Positions 8,340 through 18,292 are shown, counted from the stretch's first letter. The stretch is DNA of 64,000 bases from JAWSVE01 sp050633885 (GCA_050633885.1 JBOEHK010000002.1:186001-250000); one strand, 5' to 3'. Notes: generated by a model not told the origin, from the letters alone. A program made the numbers and translations.

Positions 8340-9479
8340 ATGCCACGGAAAATTCTCCAGCTCATAAAATACTACAAAGGTAATGCGCCTCTGTTAAACG
8401 ATATGGCGCGCACACATTCAGGAGAGTTTGACATTATCACTTGCTATTTAGGTGGGTACGATGATGGCAACAACGATATGGAAGCTGCGGCAAGTAAAAC
8501 AATCTATAAAGGAATATCTAAGAAACGATTGTATTGGTCCAGTCGAACCACATTAAAGTCTCTTGCGACAGTGATCGATGAAAATGAAGTCGATTTGGTT
8601 GTTTGTCAATTTAGACGAACAATTCCTATCGGCGTTTTAGCGGCTTTTTTTTCAAAACGAAAGCCTAAAACTATTGCGATACTTCATGGCATTGTCGGTG
8701 GAAAGAATAGTTTATCAAGAAAAATGATTAATTTTTTGGTTTATAAGCGTTTAAATAAAGTGGTCTCTGTTTCTGAATTTGGTGTGTCGGATATCGTAAA
8801 GCAAAATATTGGTCTGAGCGAAAAGAAAATTGTTGCTATTCCCAATGGGTTAAACTGCAAAAAATTCACAGAAGAAAAATTAGTAAAACGATCTGACACG
8901 TTACCTCATTATCATAAAGATGATTTTATTATTTTGATGGTTGGTCGTTTGGCGCCAGTAAAAAATCATGTCAGGGTATTGCATGCGTTGGTAAAACTTA
9001 AAGCTCAGCTTGAAACTATGGTACCTGAAAGGGTTGTTCGGCTTGTGATTGCCGGGCAAGGCCCAGCTGAAAACCAGATTAAATCAATCATAGATGAGCT
9101 CAACTTAAATAAGAATGTTGAGTTATTGGGGTTTCGAAAAGATATTCCCGATTTATTAAAAGTAGTTGATGCTTATCTGATGCCGTCTGCGAGAGAAGGA
9201 TTGCCAATGGCCTTAATGGAGGCCATGGTTTCGGAGCTACTTGTTATAACATCTAATAGAGCAGGCATGAAAGAGTTAGTACCAGATGAATCTATCGGAT
9301 ACCTTGTTGACCCCGATTCAATCGATTCAATCTATCAGGGCATGTTAAGAGCATTACAAGAAGATCCTGACACTCGCCAAGCCAAAATTGACAAAGCTCG
9401 TCAGCGAGTATTAGAAAAATACTCCAGTGATGTCATGATTAATCACTATGACAATTTATATAAAAAATTACTCACGTAA
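8340..9479 (+). CDS. Glycosyltransferase family 4 protein
   Basis: 379-aa GT4 enzyme. The donor half has VGRLAPVKNH (about 201-210), then LLGFRKDIPDLL, and the SAREGLPMALMEAMVSE region (about 283-299) with the paired Glu residues of retaining GT4 enzymes. The N-terminal half (KIVAIPNGLNCKKF) is typical of the same fold. It sits between the core genes and msbA, where Pseudomonas and relatives carry core or O-chain transferase genes. Acceptor and sugar are unknown. The ATG at 8340 has AGGG eight bases upstream. Confidence 0.87.
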   Translation: MPRKILQLIKYYKGNAPLLNDMARTHSGEFDIITCYLGGYDDGNNDMEAAASKTIYKGISKKRLYWSSRTTLKSLATVIDENEVDLVVCQFRRTIPIGVLAAFFSKRKPKTIAILHGIVGGKNSLSRKMINFLVYKRLNKVVSVSEFGVSDIVKQNIGLSEKKIVAIPNGLNCKKFTEEKLVKRSDTLPHYHKDDFIILMVGRLAPVKNHVRVLHALVKLKAQLETMVPERVVRLVIAGQGPAENQIKSIIDELNLNKNVELLGFRKDIPDLLKVVDAYLMPSAREGLPMALMEAMVSELLVITSNRAGMKELVPDESIGYLVDPDSIDSIYQGMLRALQEDPDTRQAKIDKARQRVLEKYSSDVMINHYDNLYKKLLT

Positions 9480-9525
9480 TTTCATGATGCCAGATAAATA
9501 CTAAAAAAGAGAGTACAACGTAGAC

Positions 9526-11388
9526 GTGTCTAAATTTGATAACGGTGAAAAATATCAAGCCAGTAACTTAAGCGTTTATAAGCGATTATTGAGATATATT
9601 CGGCCACACTTATTTTTGTTCTTTTTAAACATTGCAGGATTTTGGCTGTTCTCGGTCACGCAAATATTGTTGGTGCAATTAACTGGCTACCTAATGAATG
9701 CGTTAGAGAATACTGGTCGTCCTGATATTCCAGAAAATGAAGTGGTTGCGAACAAAGATCTCAATGAGCCCTTCTCGGCTATTGCTCAAAAAATCGATAT
9801 CAATGTTGATTGGTTACCCTCTTTGCCTACTGACTTAATGCTTGTTCCTGTGATGGTAGTCGTTATTTATTTTTTACGAGGCTTGGGTTTTTTTGTCGGC
9901 AATTATTCTTTGGCGCTGGTGGCGCAGCATGTGGTTCATGCATTAAGAACTGAACTATTTGACAAATTAACAGTTTTGCCAAGTCATTATTTTGATGAGC
10001 GAGATTCTGGTCAGTTAATTTCTAAAATTACCTTTAATGTTTCTCAGGTCACCGTGGCGGTCACCGATGCATTGAAGATTGTTATTCGCGAAGGTTTTAT
10101 TGTGATCGGTTTAATGGGCTTTTTGTTGTATACCAACTGGAAGCTCACTATGATTTTTTTAGCAATTGCACCAGTGATTGGGTTGTTAGTGGCTGTAGCC
10201 GGGAAACATATGCGTCGTTACAGTGGGCGCGTGCAGTCGGCGATGGGGGCTATAACCAGTATCAGTGGTGAAATGATAGGCGGCTATCGTGTCATGCGGA
10301 CATACGGCGGCGAAAAATATGAAAAAGAACGCTTTAAAGATGCCAGCCAATATAATTTTAATCAAAATGTAAAAATTGCTTTTACTTCCAGCATGGCGAC
10401 ATCCGTTAATCAGTTTATTGTCGCCGTGGCGCTGGGAGTATTAATGTTTGTAGCGCTGATTATTATTAAGCCTGAAGGCGCTGCTGAATTAGTGATGTAT
10501 ATGACAGCGGTTGGTTTTTTGCCAAAATCACTTCGACAATTAGGCGATGTATATACAAAAATTCAGCAAGGTTTAGTGGCCGCTAATAGTATTTTTTTAC
10601 AGTTGGATGAGCAACCTGAAAAAGATAGTGGCGACTATGCAGTTGATCACGTGAATGGTGAGATTGAATTTAAAGATTTAAATTTCTCTTATCCAAATAC
10701 TAACGATCTAGCGGTAAAAGATTTTAATTTACTGGCGAACTCAGGAGAAGTAATTGCATTAGTTGGAAAATCTGGAAGCGGTAAATCAACGCTGATCAGT
10801 TTGATTCCTCGATATTATGATCATCAACAAGGCAGTATTTTGTTAGATGGAAAAGATGTGAATGAATATTCGTTAAAAAATTTAAGAAGTCATATTGCCC
10901 TGGTCACACAAAATGTTGTTTTGTTTAACGATACAATTAAACGAAATATTGCTTACGGTGATCTTGTACGAAAATCCGATGATGAAATTTATGATGCGGC
11001 TAAACAAGCGCATGCGTTAGAGTTTATCGAGCAACTCCCAGAAGGGTTTGATACCGTCATTGGTGAAGATGGCGCAAGGCTCTCTGGTGGTCAAAGACAG
11101 CGTCTTTCTATTGCTCGCGCCTTATTAAAAAATGCACCTATTTTGATTTTAGATGAAGCGACTTCTGCACTAGACAATGAATCGGAAAAATTAATTCAAG
11201 ATGCGTTAGAAAAAGTGACAAAAAATCGAACAACTTTTGTGATTGCACATCGATTATCAACTATTGAGAGCGCCGACAGAATTGTTGTGATGGATGAAGG
11301 ACGTATTGCTGAAGTGGGGACGCATAAAGAACTGTTAGGTTTGAATGGTGAGTATGCAAAATTACATGCAAAACAATTTCAAGAATAA
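9526..11388 (+). CDS. msbA: Lipid A export ATP-binding/permease protein MsbA
   Basis: Half-size ABC exporter (620 aa) that flips core-lipid A across the inner membrane. Six membrane segments lie in the first 340 residues. The nucleotide-binding domain has Walker A LVGKSGSGKST (about 412-422), signature LSGGQRQRLS (about 520-529), Walker B ILILDEATSALD and the AHRLST switch His. The start is GTG at 9526, with AAGAGAG upstream. Compared with E. coli MsbA (582 aa) it has about 40 extra residues after the first membrane helix (about 61-103), which would face the periplasm. hldE follows 60 bp downstream, as in Pseudomonas. Confidence 0.95.
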   Translation: MSKFDNGEKYQASNLSVYKRLLRYIRPHLFLFFLNIAGFWLFSVTQILLVQLTGYLMNALENTGRPDIPENEVVANKDLNEPFSAIAQKIDINVDWLPSLPTDLMLVPVMVVVIYFLRGLGFFVGNYSLALVAQHVVHALRTELFDKLTVLPSHYFDERDSGQLISKITFNVSQVTVAVTDALKIVIREGFIVIGLMGFLLYTNWKLTMIFLAIAPVIGLLVAVAGKHMRRYSGRVQSAMGAITSISGEMIGGYRVMRTYGGEKYEKERFKDASQYNFNQNVKIAFTSSMATSVNQFIVAVALGVLMFVALIIIKPEGAAELVMYMTAVGFLPKSLRQLGDVYTKIQQGLVAANSIFLQLDEQPEKDSGDYAVDHVNGEIEFKDLNFSYPNTNDLAVKDFNLLANSGEVIALVGKSGSGKSTLISLIPRYYDHQQGSILLDGKDVNEYSLKNLRSHIALVTQNVVLFNDTIKRNIAYGDLVRKSDDEIYDAAKQAHALEFIEQLPEGFDTVIGEDGARLSGGQRQRLSIARALLKNAPILILDEATSALDNESEKLIQDALEKVTKNRTTFVIAHRLSTIESADRIVVMDEGRIAEVGTHKELLGLNGEYAKLHAKQFQE

Positions 11389-11448
11389 TAAAACGGTTTA
11401 GCCTGAAGGCTTTAGGTTAAAAGATGAGAATATTATGTTGGAGAAAAC

Positions 11449-12873
11449 ATGCAGTTAAGTATGCCTAGGTTTGATAAATCGCAAGTGTTAGTGGTTGGCG
11501 ACGTCATGCTTGACCGTTACTGGTATGGAGATACTTCGCGTATTTCTCCAGAAGCCCCAGTTCCTGTAGTGAAAGTTAATCGTCAAGATGATCGTCCTGG
11601 TGGCGCGGCTAATGTGGCTTTAAATATTGCTGCTTTGGGTGCGGGTGCCATGATTACCAGTGTGATCGGTGATGATGAAGCTGGTAAAACATTACAACAA
11701 AGATTAAAAGCGGCAAATATATTAACTGATTTTTTTGTATCCGAAGATCAGCCCACAATTACAAAGCTGCGAATTATTTCTCGTCATCAACAATTGATTC
11801 GCATGGATTTCGAAGAAAAATACACTGAAAAAGATAGCTTAGGTTGTATTAAAAAAACTGAAAATCGCTTTCAAAATATTGGAGCAGTGATCTTGTCGGA
11901 TTACGATAAGGGAACGTTCCATGATGTACAACGATATATCGAACTGGCTAATTCTCACAAAGTGCCTGTGATAATTGACCCTAAGGGCACCGATTTTTCT
12001 CGCTACAAAGGCGCTACGCTCCTGACGCCAAATTTGCATGAATTCGAACTTGTGATGGGTAAGTGCCAAAACGAAGATGAGCTCGTAGAGAAAGGCCATC
12101 AACTGATTAGCGATCTATCACTCGAAGCATTACTCATTACTCGCGGTGAGAATGGAATGACATTGTTAGTACCTGGTCAATCAGAATTACATCTGCCAGC
12201 GCGCGCAAGAGAAGTATTTGATGTAACAGGTGCAGGCGATACAGTGATTGCTGTATTGGCGGCTTCTTTGGCTGCGGGGGAAAGCTTTGCGCAAGCTGTC
12301 GGCTTAGCGAATTTAGCCGCTGGTATTGTCGTTGGTAAATTAGGAACAGCAGTCATAAGTGGGCCAGAGTTACGTCGAGCTGTGCAATCTGAAACGGGGT
12401 CAGAAAAAGGCGTCGTATCGCTAGAGCAATTGTTGATGGCACTCAATGATGCAAAAGCGCAAAAAGAATCTATCGTTTTTACTAACGGGTGTTTCGACAT
12501 TATTCATGCTGGACATGTAGGTTATTTAGAAGAAGCAAAAAAACAAGGGTCTCGTTTAATTGTTGCTATAAATTCGGATGCTTCCGTGAAACGATTAAAA
12601 GGTGAGGGTAGGCCTATTAATCCTGTTGATAGGCGGATGGCTGTCCTAGCTGGTTTGGAGTCGGTTGATTGGGTGATTAACTTTGAAGATGATACTCCCG
12701 AAAGATTAATTGAAAAAATCCAACCCGATATTTTAGTCAAAGGTGGCGACTACAGTGATGATCAAGTTGTAGGTGCAGATATTGTTAAAGCATACGGCGG
12801 AAAAGTTAAGGCGTTAACGCTTTATGATAATTTATCGACAACAGCCATCGTCGATAAAATAAAAAATGACTAA
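11449..12873 (+). CDS. hldE: Bifunctional heptose-7-phosphate kinase / heptose-1-phosphate adenylyltransferase
   Basis: 474-aa two-domain enzyme that makes the ADP-heptose precursor for WaaC and WaaF. Residues 1 to about 320 are a PfkB/ribokinase-like kinase with GGAANVALNIAALG (about 51-64) and the anion-hole/catalytic DVTGAGDTVIAVLAA. Residues about 344-474 are a cytidylyltransferase-like domain with TNGCFDIIHAGHVGYLEEA, containing the HxGH nucleotide-binding motif. Length equals that of other fused HldE proteins. It ends 16 bp before the stop of a convergent gene, and no strong terminator is seen there. Confidence 0.96.
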   Translation: MQLSMPRFDKSQVLVVGDVMLDRYWYGDTSRISPEAPVPVVKVNRQDDRPGGAANVALNIAALGAGAMITSVIGDDEAGKTLQQRLKAANILTDFFVSEDQPTITKLRIISRHQQLIRMDFEEKYTEKDSLGCIKKTENRFQNIGAVILSDYDKGTFHDVQRYIELANSHKVPVIIDPKGTDFSRYKGATLLTPNLHEFELVMGKCQNEDELVEKGHQLISDLSLEALLITRGENGMTLLVPGQSELHLPARAREVFDVTGAGDTVIAVLAASLAAGESFAQAVGLANLAAGIVVGKLGTAVISGPELRRAVQSETGSEKGVVSLEQLLMALNDAKAQKESIVFTNGCFDIIHAGHVGYLEEAKKQGSRLIVAINSDASVKRLKGEGRPINPVDRRMAVLAGLESVDWVINFEDDTPERLIEKIQPDILVKGGDYSDDQVVGADIVKAYGGKVKALTLYDNLSTTAIVDKIKND

Positions 12874-12889
12874 CTACTGACGATTAGAG

Positions 12890-13684
12890 TTAAGCCTTGT
12901 GCAGCGCGTTGTTGGCGGCCAGAACATTTTGTTTTAAATGTTCTGGGTTTAAAGTACCGACTACTGCACAGCTGTTGGCAGGATGTGAAAAAATAAAATC
13001 CATACTGTCTTGCAAAGGGTCAGATGTATCGCTCTTTGTAATATGACCGCTGGAAAATACTTTTTTTAATAACACGCCTTTATTGTTTTTGGCGCAAAAA
13101 TCTAATACAGGTGATTCTTCTCGGTGATTTAGATTGTAAGTCAGCATCACGCCATCGGATTTTTCAGCGCCTAAAATCCCACCTTCAACCGTTTTAGTCG
13201 ACATGCCATAAGCGCAAATCTTTCCTTGTTGTTTTAGATCATGCAACGCATCCAGTGCGCCGCCCTGAATAATTTCAAGATCATTGCCATCGGAGTGAAT
13301 CAAGACAATATCAATTCTATCGGTATTTAGACGAGTCAAACTACGCTCTACGCTGAAGCGAATATGTTCTGGCGTAAAATTATAGTGTGATTCTCCGCCA
13401 ACAAATTCTTCACCTGCTTTGCTGCAAATAATCCAATCTTCTCGAGATTTTTTTAATAATTTGCCTAAGCGTTCTTCACTTGTTCCATACGCAGGTGCCG
13501 TATCGATCACATTAATTCCAAGATCTTTTGCTACTTCGATGAGGTTGGCAGCTTCTATGTCTGAGGGTAGTTGAAAGCTCGAAGGATATTTTACACCTTC
13601 ATTTCTACCCAGTTTGACAGTACCTAATCCTAATCGACTGATCAACATATTGGTGGAGCCAAAAGAAATTTTAGGTAATGCCAT
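12890..13684 (-). CDS. Aldo/keto reductase
   Basis: NADPH-dependent oxidoreductase of the AKR fold (265 aa from the ATG at 13684). The tetrad residues are visible: Asp and Tyr in VIDTAPAYGTSEERLG, Lys in WIICSKAG, and His in IDIVLIHSDG. The frame is open to a start at 13738, but the conserved domain begins at ALPKISFGSTN. The ATG at 13684 lies 14 bp after the upstream stop with AGG in front of it, so it is preferred. The pair FAD oxidoreductase plus aldo/keto reductase is also found near hldE in Pseudomonas. Substrate unknown. Confidence 0.85.
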   Translation of the reverse strand: MALPKISFGSTNMLISRLGLGTVKLGRNEGVKYPSSFQLPSDIEAANLIEVAKDLGINVIDTAPAYGTSEERLGKLLKKSREDWIICSKAGEEFVGGESHYNFTPEHIRFSVERSLTRLNTDRIDIVLIHSDGNDLEIIQGGALDALHDLKQQGKICAYGMSTKTVEGGILGAEKSDGVMLTYNLNHREESPVLDFCAKNNKGVLLKKVFSSGHITKSDTSDPLQDSMDFIFSHPANSCAVVGTLNPEHLKQNVLAANNALHKA

Positions 13685-13698
13685 GTGATTGCCTAGAT

Positions 13699-14973
13699 TC
13701 ACGATTGCCCCTCTTGTTGTTCTGATGGTGTTTCCCAAGGAGGTAGAGCAATATCGGGGCGCCCTAAAAACTGTAATGGTTCTAAAGAAAGTTTGTTTTT
13801 TTGAGACGGTTTTATTGTATTTTTGTTAAGCAGAGCAACAACTTCGTTAGATAGATTAGGAGCTAGAGTGAGCTTCGTTGGCCAAGCCACTAGTATATTA
13901 TCAACACCAGAGGCAGGCTTCACAAACGCCTTGTCAGGTCTTAAAAAATTTCTTTGCTTAGCTTCTGCCCTGTCAATTCTGACAGCAATAAATTCTGAAT
14001 CAGAAAAATCGAGCCATGGAAATAGAGTCAATAATTCTTTTTTAGCAGAATGAATGACTTCTTGTTCTGATTGTTTTACGCCGTTTTCTGCAATACTGCC
14101 ACCTAAAGACCAAACCGTGTTCCCATCAAAGGTTGGATGAGAAGAGATGCTTAATCGTGGAGTACTATCAGCTCCTAAACAGTGACCAAAAAATTGATGG
14201 GGGTAGGCATGTTTCACCCAAACTTGATATAAGGGGCGTGTTTGCATCTCAGGTTTTTTAATGTGTAATGCATTCAGTAATTCGCGATTACCTTTGCCTG
14301 CACTGAAAATAAATTGTTTGGCGCGTACAATTATCTTATTGCTGTTAGATTCAATATGAAGCTCAGCTTTTCCATGAGCATTTTTTTTCCATGTATATTT
14401 TTCTTTCGGTAATAAGAAAATATGATTGTTTATTGGCGTTTTCAGCGCTGCTAGAACACTCGGTACGTCCAAGACAATATCCTGCAATTGGTAGACTTGT
14501 CCTGAAAATTCAGCGGTGTTGAAAACAGAAGGAAAGTTGTCTGGTGAGACCTTGTCGACGCGTCCATGAACGGCCTTGCTGGCAAAAAAGGTAGACATTT
14601 TGGATGAAGCGCTATTGCTAGACCAGAAATAAAAATGATCACTCAAGGTTTTTGCATGAGTCAGATCAACGTCGCCTTCTCCAGCGAGACATTTTTTCCA
14701 ATAATCAGGCATGTCGGCTACCGATTCCGAAGCGCCTGTTAAACTGCCTGCCAGCGTATATTTAATGCCGCCATGTATCATTCCTTGAGACGCAACTGTT
14801 TGATCGCTACCAAGGGCAGTCTTTTCAAAGAGCGCGATGTGAAACCCAAGAGCGTGTAAACGATTAGCCAGCCAAAGACCTGCGATACCTCCACCGATAA
14901 TCCCGATGTCGAGATCAATAGTCTGAGTTGATTGTGAAGTTTCTTCTGGTGCTAAATTCATGGATAATCGCAT
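13699..14973 (-). CDS. FAD-dependent oxidoreductase (DAO/glycine oxidase-like)
   Basis: 424-aa flavoprotein. The N-terminal dinucleotide-binding motif is DIGIIGGGIAGLWLANRL, followed by an acidic residue in FEKTALGSDQ, and then MIHGGIKYTLAG, as in DAO-superfamily proteins that act on amines or hydroxy acids. No signal peptide is visible, so it is cytoplasmic or peripheral. It is the first gene of a two-gene minus-strand unit with the aldo/keto reductase and is divergent from waaA, the 91-bp spacer holding both promoters. The substrate is unknown. The same neighbour pair occurs in the Pseudomonas msbA-waaA interval. Confidence 0.85.
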   Translation of the reverse strand: MRLSMNLAPEETSQSTQTIDLDIGIIGGGIAGLWLANRLHALGFHIALFEKTALGSDQTVASQGMIHGGIKYTLAGSLTGASESVADMPDYWKKCLAGEGDVDLTHAKTLSDHFYFWSSNSASSKMSTFFASKAVHGRVDKVSPDNFPSVFNTAEFSGQVYQLQDIVLDVPSVLAALKTPINNHIFLLPKEKYTWKKNAHGKAELHIESNSNKIIVRAKQFIFSAGKGNRELLNALHIKKPEMQTRPLYQVWVKHAYPHQFFGHCLGADSTPRLSISSHPTFDGNTVWSLGGSIAENGVKQSEQEVIHSAKKELLTLFPWLDFSDSEFIAVRIDRAEAKQRNFLRPDKAFVKPASGVDNILVAWPTKLTLAPNLSNEVVALLNKNTIKPSQKNKLSLEPLQFLGRPDIALPPWETPSEQQEGQS

Positions 14974-15064
14974 TCTATACAGAGAATAAAAACGTATGGG
15001 CCATTATACTGGTTTCAGTCCAGTCCATACACCCAATTAATCATCAAGCTATTTAAGCAAGTCA

Positions 15065-16456
15065 ATGATTCGTATTGTTTACACTATCATTCTTTATTTA
15101 TCTATCCCGCTGATTCTTTTGCGTTTGTTATTTCGAGCAAGAAAAGCGCCGGCGTATGCAAAGCGATGGTCTGAAAGATTTGGCTTTTTTAAATCACCTG
15201 AATCCAGTGGAATTTCAATTGAGGAAGTGGCACCTAGCCAGCAAAAAACAATTTGGCTGCATTCGGTGTCTGTCGGTGAAACTATTGCAGCGGCTCCTTT
15301 AGTACATCGGTTACTGAATAATGATGCAAAGAATGAGGATGAAGTAAATGTTACTAATAACAATGATGACAAAGTAAAGGCGATTTCACACAAAAAATCT
15401 GTTACATGTATAGTGATCACAACCACAACGCCGACTGGCTCTGAGCAGGTCAATAAGCTTTTTAAAAATGAAATAGCATCAGGAAAGATATTTCATGTCT
15501 ATGCCCCTTATGATCTCCCAGATTGTATTGCCCGTTTTCTCAAAAAAATAAAACCAGACCTGTTCGTTATCATGGAAACAGAATTATGGCCGAATATAAT
15601 TTCGCAATGCCATAAAAAAAATATTCCGATTATTTTGGCAAACGGACGATTGTCTGAAAAATCTGCTAACGGTTATCATAAGATAAAATGGCTGATTGAG
15701 GATACATTTTCACAGCTTTCTGTTGCCGCTGCGCAGCATCGCGATGATGCCGATCGTATGTTGTCTTTAGGTTTGCGAGAGGAGAGTTGCGAAGTCACTG
15801 GTAACATTAAATTTGATTTGGCGATTAATGATGAAGTGCAAAAATCAGCTGAAAATTTTAAAACCAGTTTGCATCAAACTAAACAGCGAATTGTTTTGAT
15901 TGCGGCAAGTACGCATGATGGCGAGGATGACATTATTATCGAGGCTTACAAAGCCGCAAAAAACAATATTGAAAATTTATTACTACTGTTAGTACCTAGA
16001 CATCCTGAAAGGTTTAGCTATGTTGTCAGTTTGTGCCAAGAGTCAGGCCTTCATACTCAACAGCGAAGTCATCATGAAATACTGCTTGATAATACGGATG
16101 TATTAGTTGGCGATACAATGGGCGAATTGCTGATGCTGTTAGGTGCGAGTGATATTGCGTTTATCGGTGGTAGCTTAGTGCCGGTGGGTGGTCATAATTT
16201 AATGGAGCCGGCGGCGTGGGGATTACCCATAATAACAGGTCCGCATTTATATAATTTTAGCGAAGCGTCTCAATTATTATTGGCTGATAAAGCTATGCAT
16301 ATTGTCAATAATTCAAAGCAGCTTGAAGACTTGGTAGTGAGTTTGTCAACAAGCGAGATAACACGAAAAGCAATGGGAGCGCGCGCTCGCGATGTTGCGT
16401 TAGCAAACCGCGGTGCGTTAGATAAATTAGTGTTGTTGATTAAGAAAACGTTGTAA
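15065..16456 (+). CDS. waaA: 3-deoxy-D-manno-octulosonic acid (Kdo) transferase
   Basis: Inner-membrane-anchored GT30 enzyme (463 aa) that attaches Kdo to the lipid A precursor. A membrane anchor covers residues 4-23. The acceptor-side motif WLHSVSVGETIAAAPLV has the catalytic Glu at about 72, and the donor-side motif is GGSLVPVGGHNLMEPAAWG. The protein is about 35-40 residues longer than the usual 425. The excess is an Asn/Asp/Lys-rich insertion at about residues 85-112, between the catalytic loop and the next beta strand. It faces tolC with only 25 bp between the stops. Confidence 0.94.
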   Translation: MIRIVYTIILYLSIPLILLRLLFRARKAPAYAKRWSERFGFFKSPESSGISIEEVAPSQQKTIWLHSVSVGETIAAAPLVHRLLNNDAKNEDEVNVTNNNDDKVKAISHKKSVTCIVITTTTPTGSEQVNKLFKNEIASGKIFHVYAPYDLPDCIARFLKKIKPDLFVIMETELWPNIISQCHKKNIPIILANGRLSEKSANGYHKIKWLIEDTFSQLSVAAAQHRDDADRMLSLGLREESCEVTGNIKFDLAINDEVQKSAENFKTSLHQTKQRIVLIAASTHDGEDDIIIEAYKAAKNNIENLLLLLVPRHPERFSYVVSLCQESGLHTQQRSHHEILLDNTDVLVGDTMGELLMLLGASDIAFIGGSLVPVGGHNLMEPAAWGLPIITGPHLYNFSEASQLLLADKAMHIVNNSKQLEDLVVSLSTSEITRKAMGARARDVALANRGALDKLVLLIKKTL

Positions 16457-16481
16457 ATTTAAAAAGATAAAACTAAAAAAA

Positions 16482-17930
16482 TTAACGTTCATATTGAGCG
16501 CGCGATACTTGGTTTTCAACTTCTAGATGTTGATTAAGCTCCAAAATATCTTGAGGCCCTAACAGTCCAGCCGCTTCCTTTAATCTTAATGTATTTAAAA
16601 TATAGTCGTACAGTGCCGTGTAGTAAGCACGTTGCGCTTGATATAGAGATCGTTGAGATAGTAATAAATCGACCAGCGTTCTTGTTCCTACCTCATAGCC
16701 TGCTTGAGTTGCTTCTAAAGCACTTTGGCTGGAAATAATCGCTTGCTGTCTCGCTTTGACGGTAGCGACAGATGTTTCAACTAATAAATGAGAACTGCGA
16801 GCCGATTGAATCGTATTTCTTTGAGCGTTGTTGTAGAGCTCTTTGGCTTGAATATAGTTTTGATAGGCTTGTCGGCTACGACTAGTCGTGGCTCCACCAG
16901 AAAAAATCGGGATATTTAAATTGAGAGTGACACTGGTTGTATCGGTTACAGAGTCAGGTAGTTTAACACCTGCTGTTGTATCAGAATCCGTGTTGGAATA
17001 ACTGATAGTCGTGCTAAGTGTCGGCAGGTGTCCGCTCTTACTTACTTTGGAGGCAAGCTCGAGGTTGTCGGCATTGAGTTTTGCTTTTTTAAGAGAGTAG
17101 TTATTTTCAAGTGCGAAATTCACCCACTCTTGTCTATCTAATGGTGTGGGGTTTGTAACCGGAAAATTTTCTGCAATGGGTGCTACTGACATTGCGGGTT
17201 GTCCAGTTAGTACCTCTAATGCTTCAAATGCAATTCCTAGTTGGCCGCGAGATTGTAACGTTGTTGCCGTAGCGCTATCAAAGGCGGCTTGAGAGTCGTG
17301 GACATCAGTGATGGCGGTCAAGCCTACTTCAAAGCGTTGTTTTGTTTGTTCAAGTTGCGAGCTAAGGGCTTTTTCTTCAGCGAGAGATGTTTCTAAATTA
17401 TCAATCGCTCGTAAAACATTGAAGTAACCCTCGGCCACACGAAGCAAAAACGTTTGCTGGTTGGCAGAGAAAGTGGCCTCGGCAGACTCATTCCCAATTT
17501 TTCCTTGCTTAAATCCATACCAAGCGGCCATGTTAAAAAGTGGTTGAGTAAGATTAGCGCCCCAAGTCGTCCGAGTAGTGCCATCATCTGTGTCAAAGTC
17601 TTGTGCTGTAGAGGTGAAGGTATTATATCGAGTGCCTTCACTATTGCCTTCAGATTTTGAGTAAGATCCGCTACCAGAAATACTGGGTAATAATGAGGCT
17701 CTTCCAATATTGTAACTTTCTTTTCCTGCCTCATACGCGGCACGGTCAGCTCGTAATTGAGCATCATTTTCTAGCGCAAGCTCATAAATTTGTTCTAGGG
17801 TGTCGCTGTTCGCCTGACTGGTCAACAATAAGGAAAATACGAGTCCTGTGCTTAGCAGAGTAGAGTTAAAGCGATTGCGAGATGAGATGCGGCTTCGAGA
17901 AAATAATTGTTTCATGAATAGTGATTCCAT
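16482..17930 (-). CDS. tolC: TolC family outer membrane channel
   Basis: Outer membrane efflux/type I secretion duct (482 aa). A signal peptide precedes the mature start near SQANSDTLEQIYELA. Two internal OEP repeats follow, with LENDAQLRADRAAYEAGKE, VGLTAITDVHDSQAA in the first half and VGTRTLVDLLLSQRSLYQAQ in the second, as in TolC proteins of proteobacteria. The start at 17930 could also be the Met five codons later (17915). It has its own promoter region upstream and no adjacent pump genes, as expected for a shared TolC. It would be available to secrete proteins by type I systems. Confidence 0.92.
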   Translation of the reverse strand: MESLFMKQLFSRSRISSRNRFNSTLLSTGLVFSLLLTSQANSDTLEQIYELALENDAQLRADRAAYEAGKESYNIGRASLLPSISGSGSYSKSEGNSEGTRYNTFTSTAQDFDTDDGTTRTTWGANLTQPLFNMAAWYGFKQGKIGNESAEATFSANQQTFLLRVAEGYFNVLRAIDNLETSLAEEKALSSQLEQTKQRFEVGLTAITDVHDSQAAFDSATATTLQSRGQLGIAFEALEVLTGQPAMSVAPIAENFPVTNPTPLDRQEWVNFALENNYSLKKAKLNADNLELASKVSKSGHLPTLSTTISYSNTDSDTTAGVKLPDSVTDTTSVTLNLNIPIFSGGATTSRSRQAYQNYIQAKELYNNAQRNTIQSARSSHLLVETSVATVKARQQAIISSQSALEATQAGYEVGTRTLVDLLLSQRSLYQAQRAYYTALYDYILNTLRLKEAAGLLGPQDILELNQHLEVENQVSRAQYER

Positions 17931-18235
17931 TTTGCTGATATTCTAATTGCGAATGTCTAGATCTATAGATTATGAGCCCTAAAAATCAATAGTATAGCTT
18001 CATAATTGTCAGGGTAAGCTTGCCAAATACGTTTAAGTGTCTGGCGCAAGAAGAGAGCGCTAAAGTGTATCTTATTTAGATAACAACGGTCGAGTTCGTG
18101 AATCACAAGGGCCGTTAATAACTGTTAATAATTACCCAATCCGATAAGTGTATTTTGGTATCAATTTTTACTCTCAAATAATTTCGATAAAGCTAGAGTT
18201 TCCCTTTACAGCTTAAAGCCTCTTGCATAGACTGG

Positions 18236-18264
18236 TTGACCTTCGCAATGGCAAAAAGTTTTAT
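18236..18264 (+). promoter_or_regulatory. Possible sigma-70 promoter for the TPP riboswitch transcript
   Basis: TTGACC at 18236-18241 and TTTTAT at 18259-18264 are separated by 17 bp. The predicted start would be near 18271, about 20 bp before the riboswitch. The -10 box matches the consensus only in part. Confidence 0.4.
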
Positions 18265-18292
18265 CTAGACCTTTTGTTTAGCGATGACTATC

